DNA of 64,000 bases from positions 45,687,797 to 45,751,796 of the forward strand of contig CM049321.1 in the NCBI GenBank assembly GCA_026874595.1. Reading direction: 5' to 3'. Positions 57,213 through 64,000 of the stretch are shown here, piece after piece. Numbering within the stretch: the first letter of the stretch is position 1; every line of letters begins with the position of its first letter. The notes beneath the pieces are model-generated. The model saw nothing but the letters and a program-made list of their open reading frames with translations, had not been told where the DNA came from and did not search any database. The position numbers were made by a program, and so were the translations under genes. The DNA comes from Sipunculus nudus (lineage: Eukaryota; Annelida; Sipuncula; Golfingiida; Sipunculidae).

Positions 57213-58194
57213 GTGGTTTAGTAAATGTGTTTTTTTATGGACCCAGTGACATTAACAAAATATCTGTAATAATGCTGAATACAAAATATTTAGCTGTGAG
57301 CAATGCAAAAACTTGCCTAAGCAGGTTAAATGGGGGGGGGGGGGGTGTCCTCAAAAGGAAACTTACTTAGGGAAAATTATTTATTGTGGTCTTTATGTTT
57401 TTGGCTGATCGGTGAATCGTTTATCTGGTGTACTTAAGTAAAGCAAACAATTTTATCTGTTATTTCCAGGAAGGTCGACATACTCTAAAAATGACTATAT
57501 AGTTCAAAATACACTATCCACTAGATGGATCATTTTGAACACCTTAATGTCACTGTGAGTTTCTTTTTGTTATATGGATAAGAATTTTTTTCAGTTTTTC
57601 ATACAACCACCGTCTTACTTATCACTTTTGGATCCAGTGAATGCCAAAACCTAAGGTTGCTGTTCACCTAAGCTCCGTTTAAATTACCCCATTCAAACTT
57701 TAGATGTGACGAGGTGTGCCAAGAAAGAACGTTATATGTGTCTGGTCTAACCGGTCAACATACTTTACTACGTTATGTGTATTTTAACTTTATAATGCTG
57801 TTTGTAGCCATGAAACCAATGATATGTAGCAGAGAATATATGGCCAGGACAAGATACTTTATATTGACTGTGATGGTCAAATCTGCAGCATATTTAGCCA
57901 AGAAATCTTGCCAGCTACAAATATCATTTACCCGGTACATTGATTTTTGACTCTAGATAGTTGGACGACTTGGTGTACATACAATTTCTGTATTTATATC
58001 ATTATAATACCTGCCTGTATACACTTTTGTTGATAAATATTGTAAGTTATCTGAATATGGGGTCCATCAGTCTCAATCTTCACGTGCTGGTAGTCCATGA
58101 TGTACCATCTACCGGCGCTTAAAAAATGGGTCACTAAATTTAATGTAAAAAAAAATCAGTCATCTAAAAAAACTTTATTGGATTTTGCTTATTA
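57213..58194. other. ZNF-C 3' flank, nothing recognised
   Basis: Presumed 3' UTR then intergenic. A G run lies at 57332-57346. A 78-codon frame at 57714-57950 has no recognised motif. Confidence 0.4.
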
Positions 58195-58644
58195 TCCCCT
58201 TGCAACGAAGTTGCGAAGGGGATATATAGTAACGCCTCCGTTCATGTTTCCGTCCGTGTGTCCGACTGTCTGTCCAGAATTGGTTGTGGATCGATTTCAA
58301 GCCAAACTGTTTGCCTAAAACCTTTCATCTTGCACATATGGCTCACCTACCCACAGATGAAGAACCCTATCGATTTTGAGGTCATGGGGTCAAAGGTCAT
58401 GGCCAGGCGCCCACTTCTTGAAAAAACTTGTGGACCCATTTAAGGCTAAACCATTTGACCAACACCTGTCTGTGTCATCTTGCTCATATGGCTCACCCAC
58501 CCATGGATGAAGAACCCTATTTAGTTTGAGGTCACAGGAGCAAACGTCAAGGCCAGAGAGCTGCCCTTCTCATTTTCACACTGCGTAATACAACCATTCT
58601 AATTATGCCCCGTGTGAGGGATCCTCCGCTTTGCGGTGCCCTTG
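58195..58644 (+). mobile_element. Small Helitron-like element with palindromic head
   Basis: A|TCCCC start inside a near-palindrome (58193-58224: TATCCCCTTGCAAC, GAA, GTTGCGAAGGGGATA). Two roughly 150-bp units follow (GAAGAACCCTAT at 58359 and 58509), which are the reverse complement of the DR1-type core, with GGGTCAAAGGTCA at 58387-58399. The 3' end has CCGC-TTT-GCGG (58626-58636) then CTTG and a T. The design matches 61848-62802. CTTG instead of CTRR weakens the call. Confidence 0.55.
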
Positions 58645-58739
58645 TTTTCTTTCTTTTTTTTTTTTGTTGCTATCTGCATTTACTTAGATTTTATAGGGGA
58701 AAAAAATTCTCGAAACCGTCTAGCCAAAATGTTTTATAT

Positions 58740-59080
58740 TTCACAGAAATAATCCCAGAAACCATCTTTCTCAAGTTTGGTGATTTTTGACCAAGTATGG
58801 GAAGCTTAACTTGGTCATTTGGCAAGTTTGGCAAGCATACAAAAATTACAATATCAGAAACAGCCAGAGCTATCATCACCAAATTTTAGGCAAATGTTGG
58901 TCACATGAGTCATATTTGAAAGTGAGGTATTCGAGGCGCCACCTGCATCGACCTTTTTTGTTGGGGGGGGGGGGGGGCTGTACAGGGGTCATCAGTCATC
59001 AGTACACTAACCCATAATTTCTAAGGTATAGCTAAAGCCAGCATCCCCAAATATTATGCAAATGTTAGTCACTACAACTT
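58740..59080 (-). repeat. Dispersed repeat family E (reversed copy)
   Basis: The reverse complement matches 30897-31420 over two units, including 'ctgatgatagctctggctgtttctg' and the G run (58963-58977) opposite the C run at 31146. Confidence 0.65.
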
Positions 59081-59545
59081 TACAAAAAGATCATAGGATG
59101 ACTGCATTGTTCGCATGTCACTGCAGGTGTTTCCCCAGGATACTGATAGCTCCTAACATTCAAAGCAGAGTACAACCATGTCATTTGGTGTCTGTGTATA
59201 AGCAACTGATAGTCTGGTCAGAACACAGGCAGGCAGAACGCCAAAGGTTAATGCATGCCTGGTAAGTGTTTCCTAACCAAATGTGACTAATACTGTAACT
59301 TTTTATGCAAATATGTGCCTATTTCCATCCAAGCATAAACTGTGGATTTCTTTTGTGACCTTATTTACTGTGACTATATTTTCCTCCCCAAGACACTTTT
59401 CTTGCAATCATATTGTCACCAGTCAAAAACGAAAAACTCCATGAAAACCTGGTTTGCCTTATTTAAAAAAAAAAAATAACTCGCCTCTCAGATTAAACTG
59501 GAAGACAACAGTGACTTAACCATTATAATGCTGAAAAACTTTTGA
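59081..59545. other. Intergenic, nothing recognised
   Basis: No gene or repeat recognised. A hAT relic follows, so earlier transposase sequence may be decayed here beyond recognition. Confidence 0.35.
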
Positions 59546-59755
59546 TTTCGAAATGAAGAATACTGGAAGATAAAGAGCCCACAAGCTCTTATCTTGCCTT
59601 GCTTGAAAACACTTTTTTTTTTGGCTTTACCAGTTACTTCAGCCCCTGTCGAACGCGTCTTTAGCATTGTGGGAACTCTTCATGCACCATTTCTTGTTTA
59701 TTTCAGTGGCCGGTTACATATTTTAGTCTTGACTGATGAGATATTTCAAGATTAA
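59546..59755 (+). pseudogene. hAT transposase relic (C-terminal dimerisation region)
   Basis: A 69-codon open stretch without a start codon reads EEYWKIKSPQALILPCL, then LALPVTSAPVERVFSIVGTL. This is the hAT-family C-terminal dimerisation signature (P-x-T-S-A-x-x-E-R-x-F-S-x-x-G). It ends at TAA 59753-59755. No catalytic domain is visible upstream, so it is a fragment. Confidence 0.75.
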
Positions 59756-60311
59756 ATATTTTTTCATCGAACATTTTCTTGGTTTTATTGAACTAGTGAT
59801 AAATAGTAAATAGTTATAGTAACAGGATTAAAAAATAATGATAGCCACCTTTTACTTTCAGTCTAACAGTTAAAAGTAATAGGCAAACACCCAAAGTAAT
59901 AGTAATAGGCCCTATTATTGAAAACAGTAATAGGCCTCGAAATGTCCAGTGTTTAGAAACGATAGCAGCTTTTAGGACCAGTTGGTAATTTTAAATACAA
60001 GGCTCTACAACAAAAGGACCTGCAAGCAGATGCTCTTCAGAGGACACTGCTTACTATCAATTAAAATAAAAGACAACAATGTTCATAAAGTAAAGAGAGC
60101 AGGCTGACCACACTACCATGGTCTGTGCCACAGTTATTATGCGACAATCGACTTTAGTCGGACACATTCAGTAATTATAGTTTGAAACCCATTATTCAAA
60201 CAAACCAGGGTCACTGTGATTAAGGGGGGGAGCGCTAATATTTGGTGGGCGGTTTAAGGGGCATTATGAATTTTTTAACCAAGTTAAAAAATAAATATAA
60301 ATTTATATATA
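59756..60311. other. Intergenic, nothing recognised
   Basis: 'aaacacccaaagtaatagtaataggccc' type short repeats near 59880-59935. 'aatatttggt(g/a)ggcggtttaaggggcattatgaatt' at 60238 recurs at 60653-60690 on the other side of the MITE below. No gene. Confidence 0.4.
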
Positions 60312-60313
60312 TA

Positions 60314-60498
60314 CAGTGAAACCTCGTTGTGTCGAAGTCGAAGGGACCCTCTAAAAACTTCGACACATCCGAGGTTCGACACAAGCGGGTTTTATTTGGT
60401 TTAAATTTAACTAGAGTTGTCCGGAATATCGAGTCAATAACTTCGACATAAGCGGGGTTATTCGACTTAAGCGAGTTCGACACAACGAGGTTTCACTG
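60314..60498. mobile_element. pogo/Tc1-type MITE, 185 bp, TA duplicated
   Basis: CAGTGAAACCTCGTTGTGTCGAA at the left is an almost exact inverse of TTCGACACAACGAGGTTTCACTG at the right. TA flanks at 60312-60313 and 60499-60500, in turn within TA-rich tracts. 'cttcgacataagcgggg' repeats inside. There is no coding. Confidence 0.9.
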
Positions 60499-60499
60499 T

Positions 60500-60547
<48 letters not shown>

Positions 60548-60560
60548 GTATATATATATA
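60499..60560. repeat. (TA)n microsatellite
   Basis: TA repeats with TAAA and TG interruptions directly after the MITE. Confidence 0.9.
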
Positions 60561-60990
60561 TTAATGATTACTATGTTATATATTTTAGCATATGAAAATA
60601 TATTTTTTTTTTATTTCAACTATGATCCATGTTAATCACAGGTACTATACTAATATTTGGTAGGCGGTTTAATGGGTATTATGAATTATTTAAAACTTTT
60701 TTAGTTTTTGAAGCAATTTTCACCCAAAAAAAATAAGGATCGTCTGTTTCTCAGAAACTGTTATGTCTTTGCATATTTTAGTCAAACTATAGAAGGGTTC
60801 AATATTTAATATATATATTAATAGTCTATTTCTTCAAACTTAGGATATAAAATTTCCGTCTTTTTCAACATGCTATATATGTCAATGGCGAAAAGGCGCA
60901 TCTTCGTTTATACTCTTAAAATATTATCTCTTAAATGTAATGCTCGGGGTTAAATAACTGAAATGTTGTCTTATGTTAAACTTTGCATTT
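60561..60990. other. Intergenic, nothing recognised
   Basis: Includes the second copy of the 'tttggtaggcggtttaatgggtattatgaatt' segment (see 60238). No gene. Confidence 0.4.
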
Positions 60991-60991
60991 T

Positions 60992-61110
60992 ACCGGTGTC
61001 CGTGGTCTCGACAGCATACTGGACTCAGCAAAGCACATATCGTGAGTTCGATTACCGGTGTCAGCAGAGAAGCTGTGAGATTGTTAAAATACAATCTAAT
61101 TGCTAATTAA
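60992..61110 (+). repeat. Possible tRNA-derived SINE
   Basis: A GTGGTCTCGACAGC segment (61002-61015) resembles an internal A box, and GAGTTCGATTACC (61044-61056) a B box, about 40 nt apart, as in Pol III tRNA-type promoters. It is followed by a variable body and an A/T-rich end. The acceptor arms do not pair, so it is not a functional tRNA. Confidence 0.35.
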
Positions 61111-61175
61111 TAAAAATTAAATGAATCTTGAAAAGTGGGAAAACAAATAGATAAAATGAGAGGTATTGCAGCTCA

Positions 61176-61267
61176 ACGGGGAGGCGCGCTGAAGGCGCCC
61201 CCTCTGGATCCGCCACTGGTAATATACAGCAAAGGCAATTTTATGCACATATATTTATATATACATG

Positions 61268-61310
<43 letters not shown>
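61176..61310. repeat. hAT-like right end and (GT)n microsatellite
   Basis: CTGGATCCGCCACTG at 61204-61218 is the complement of the common CAGTGGCGGATCCAG terminus; the matching left end was not found. (GT)n at 61276-61310 follows. Confidence 0.5.
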
Positions 61311-61311
<1 letters not shown>

Positions 61312-61544
61312 AACACCTCACATGTTATTCAACACAACATACTTTTTTTAAATTTCAGTTAGAAACATCAGCTGCAAAAGATGAATAAATATCATATTTG
61401 CAGGATAAAAACTAATGAAATATGAAGATAAGTACAAAATCTGCGGATTCCAATGACAGGAATTTTATTATTGTTCTTTAGAACATTAAATCATAATTAC
61501 ACTAAGTGAGATTCCGAGAGGACGGCGAGCACTGGATGCGAGTT

Positions 61545-61731
61545 GGGGGGGGGGGGGGGGGCATGGCAAGATATTATTTCAACCATTTTCGAAAGTTTCG
61601 CGACAAACAAATTTATTTATTAGATCAACAGTCCACAACAAAAGTTGTGTGTATGTGACCATCCAGATAGTTAAAAATATAGCGTTTTGATCTGGCTTCC
61701 AAATCTAGTATTATTCAGAATGCGGCACCTA

Positions 61732-61764
<33 letters not shown>
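61545..61764. repeat. Poly-G and poly-C runs
   Basis: 17 G at 61545-61561 and 32 C at 61733-61764. Lengths are prone to sequencing error. Confidence 0.9.
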
Positions 61765-61765
<1 letters not shown>

Positions 61766-61847
61766 ACACACGCATACAAATAGACCCTTGTGACGGGGAA
61801 CAAATTTACCCCCTCCCATTTTCTTAATAGAGTTCAAATTAATTGTA

Positions 61848-62802
61848 TCCGCCAAAACGAAGTTTTGCGGATACTATGTTTTTGACCGGGTTCCGCCGCC
61901 TCCGCCGCGTTTGTTTCCGGAATAGAACTCTGAGACCACTTTACAGATTTTTCCGAAACTTTACACGATTATCGGGTCACACGTGAACTGGTGCCAATAT
62001 ATTTTGCGTTGACCTCTGACCTTTCCTCTATCCAGTGCGTCCATCTATGCGTGTGTTTTGACACATTAATCCACATAACTTCGGACTCGTTTGGCCAATC
62101 AGGAAAACAGTTTTGCACAAATGTAGCCCTTGGATAGCTTTATAACATACATTTAAAATGGTGGCGCCACCTGCAACCATTTTTGCACAGTGTCCATCTG
62201 TTTATCTGCCTTGGGATAAAATCACTCATATCTCTGCAATGAATGGACTTAACCACCTGAAAGTTTGCATGAATATTCATCTCGGATAGCTTTCTGGGTT
62301 TTATGACAGGTGGCGCCAACTACATTCACGTTTACGCTGCAGACATCCAAGCTAATATCTCAAAATTTTGCATGTGTATAGATTTCACACAACTATGCAA
62401 GACTGATGGCGCCTACTGCAACCATTTTTACAGTGTCCGTCTGTTTGTCTGCCGTGGGATAAAATCACTCATATCTCGGCATTGGTTTGACTTATGTGCC
62501 CTAAATTTTGCAATTGTATATAACTTTGATAACTTTCTGGATTTTGTGGCAGGTGGCGCCACCTTCATACACATTTCTGCTGCGGACGTCCATGCTTATA
62601 TGCAACACACCTCACTCTCTTTCCCCTCGCCAGTCAATCCATGCCTCACTTCACCTGTCCCAGTCTGGTTTCGCGTCATCCATGCTTATATGCAAAACAT
62701 CCTGTCTCTTTCGCCGAGCCACTCAATCCATGCCTCACTTCACCCGTCCTACTCTGATTTTGGCTGATACACGTAGTCGCTTGTCGACTACCCGTGTTCT
62801 AG
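61848..62802 (+). mobile_element. Non-autonomous Helitron candidate (TC...CTAG)
   Basis: Begins A|TCCGCC inside a palindromic head (TATCCGCCAAAAC, GAA, GTTTTGCGGATA). Ends with a stem-loop: ACACG+TAGTCG (62769-62779), loop CTTGT, CGACTA, CC bulge, CGTGT (62785-62797), then TCTAG and a T, so CTAG is at 62799-62802. TC start, subterminal hairpin, CTRR end and A/T insertion are the Helitron hallmarks. Internal units of about 242 bp repeat ('gcaaccatttttgcacagtgtcc' at 62176 and 62418), with GGTGGCGCCACC at 62160-62171 and 62552-62563. Frames at 62303-62819 are repeat-derived. Confidence 0.7.
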
Positions 62803-63344
62803 TTATAAAAATGTTGTAAGTGAGGGATACAGATAGCTTTAATTTACATGCTATAGGGATTATGTGTTTCTTGAAGCATTGAAGCATTTCAAGAGATGCA
62901 CAGTCAGAATATTGGACTTGTGTGGTATCTTTTAATAAAGACACAGGCCCATGGAATGAAATGAAGTTTTTTCCTCCTGTTAACTGTTCTGGTTTCATTT
63001 GTATAGCAATTATAAACTGAACAGATCCCCATCATTGCTGAGGATCAACCTGATGTAACTTAAGATTTGGTGTATATGAAATTACTAGGTTTATGTTGCC
63101 TTTAACAGGAACTGGTTGTATCTAATTGTAGTGAATTTTTTACACATTACTTCAATATTACTGTGTTTCGGAATAAGGCAGTCCTTTTTTTTTTAAAGTG
63201 TGCTCAACAAGAATTTGCCTTTTTAATGTTCTGCTGAACATTCTGTGAAATATATTTTTAAATATACCGACTTTAACTGTGCTGAACATGTACATACTGA
63301 TTGAATGTTGTCCTCGTCGTCCACCTGCTAAATTGAAATAAATA
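62803..63344. other. Intergenic, nothing recognised
   Basis: AT-rich, with a T run near 63187. No gene recognised. Confidence 0.4.
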
Positions 63345-63560
63345 TTGCTGAGCTTAGCCGAAATGTACAAATAAATTGCGAGAGAATGTTCATTAATAAT
63401 ACAATATATTTATAAACTTAGTATAATGTTTTATTTAAACCAAAATTATATTATTGCTGAACTTTGCCGAAATGTACAGATGAATTGCGAGAGAATGCTT
63501 ATTAATAATAAAATATTTCAATTCGTTTAGTTTAATGTTTTATTTAAAACCAAAATTATA
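63345..63560 (+). repeat. Tandem duplication, 109-bp period
   Basis: 'ttgctga(g/a)ctt(a/t)gccgaaatgtaca' occurs at 63345 and 63454, each followed by 'attgcgagagaatg' and 'aatgttttatttaaa'. Confidence 0.85.
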
Positions 63561-63713
63561 ATACAGTTTAAATAAGGAACAAACTAGTTTCACCCACAGG
63601 GAATGCGGATGGGTATATTATAGAGGGTCAGGTGAAGGTAGGCTAACTTTCGGTTTTTATACAGTAAGAGTAAAGTAAAAGCAGCCAATAGCTTATGACG
63701 AAAAAACTTGCTA

Positions 63714-64000
63714 ACGTTGTCTAAATGGGAAGAACTGCAAATATAAAATGGCATCCATCTCCAAGTTTTGTCGTTTCTTTGAACGGGTTCGGCTCTCGAT
63801 TGGCATAGCTGAGTCTCTGCTGCTGGGATCGGTGGAGGGAATGCATGCTGCTTCTGCCTTTGTGGCTGTGGGTGCTGTGGCTTTCCTCAGGTCACCGGTA
63901 CTGGTAAAACGGTCTCTCGCGGCTTCTTTCTTGGCTTGGCATCACGTCTATTGGCACTCAAAAATGTGGTTAGGGAGCGCACAGGGCTGGGGTCTTGACC
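63714..64000 (-). CDS. Possible coding sequence at window edge, unknown protein
   Basis: On the minus strand two overlapping frames look protein-like. One enters from beyond the window (PSPVRSLTTFLSANRRDAKP, then KPRETVLPVPVT) and stops near 63890. The second runs from about 63943 to a stop near 63714 (KATAPTATKAEAACIPSTDP, then MPIESRTRSKKRQNLE). A splice or frameshift would join them. The local base composition is GC-richer than the surroundings. No domain is recognised. It may be a gene end or a retroelement piece. Confidence 0.25.

Noticed and set aside
60992-61064. A functional tRNA gene
   Set aside because: Only box-like segments are present; acceptor and T arms do not pair and no clear anticodon arm forms.
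61733-61764. 32-base poly-C as a meaningful element
   Set aside because: Homopolymers of C or G recur across the window next to repeats and are error-prone; no structure beyond the run.
62303-62819. Overlapping frames of 103-154 codons near the Helitron end
   Set aside because: They run through the 242-bp repeat units in two frames at once and have no motif; repeat-driven openness.

Overview
The window is non-coding-rich, AT-rich eukaryotic DNA. Few genes are visible, each reading frame sits behind an intron-style acceptor, and there are no operons. C2H2 zinc-finger genes, a CCHC-plus-endonuclease LINE, DNA-transposon MITEs and many copies of Helitron-like elements with satellite cores together suggest an invertebrate animal, most likely a mollusc such as a bivalve. 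That placement is inference, not proof.

Three zinc-finger genes carry recognisable host coding sequence. A minus-strand pair lies at about 9.5-11.0 kb (12 finger units, broken by stops and frame changes: a pseudogene) and 16.1-17.5 kb (open, 11 fingers). The pair arose by a local duplication that also copied the 3' flank, a transposon end and part of the upstream intron. A plus-strand relative with six fingers lies at 56.1-57.2 kb. All three share an acidic N-terminal region with the motif CPEDTxxIxVxVSS and hydrophobic-K-x-E (SUMO-type) sites. They are probably nuclear DNA-binding regulators.

Most of the rest is mobile DNA. A nearly full-length LINE (44.4-49.9 kb) has ORF1 (RRM-like plus two zinc knuckles), ORF2 (endonuclease, reverse transcriptase, C-terminal zinc motif), a polyadenylation signal, a poly(A) tail and a candidate 14-bp target-site duplication. 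ORF2 has one internal stop and one frameshift. The LINE sits inside an older Helitron-like element. The dominant repeat is a modular Helitron/Helentron-like family. Its 3' end has fixed geometry: 10-bp arm, 5-nt loop, 10-bp arm, then usually CTRR. Its 5' end carries GACCCATGGGTC and an internal inverted copy of the 3' arm. Different copies hold different tandem cores (about 335 bp, about 75 bp, about 130-150 bp). Several cores carry perfect AGGTCA-N-AGGTCA (DR1) nuclear-receptor motifs.

Other elements are a canonical TC...CTAG Helitron candidate (61.8-62.8 kb), a shorter element of similar design (58.2-58.6 kb), pogo-type MITEs embedded in (TA)n tracts (22.9, 42.6 and 60.3 kb), a PIF/Harbinger-type MITE with TAA duplications (32.85 kb), a long inverted repeat (21.2-21.8 kb), a hAT transposase relic (59.5 kb) and an old LINE relic (18.2-19.1 kb). 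Minisatellites include a 41-bp array with 123-bp higher order (51.7-52.3 kb) and a 27-bp array that stays open in several frames (38.5-39.0 kb). Some short candidate exons could not be assigned. No complete novel multi-gene system is visible; the best lead is the modular Helitron-like family and the receptor-type motifs it spreads.
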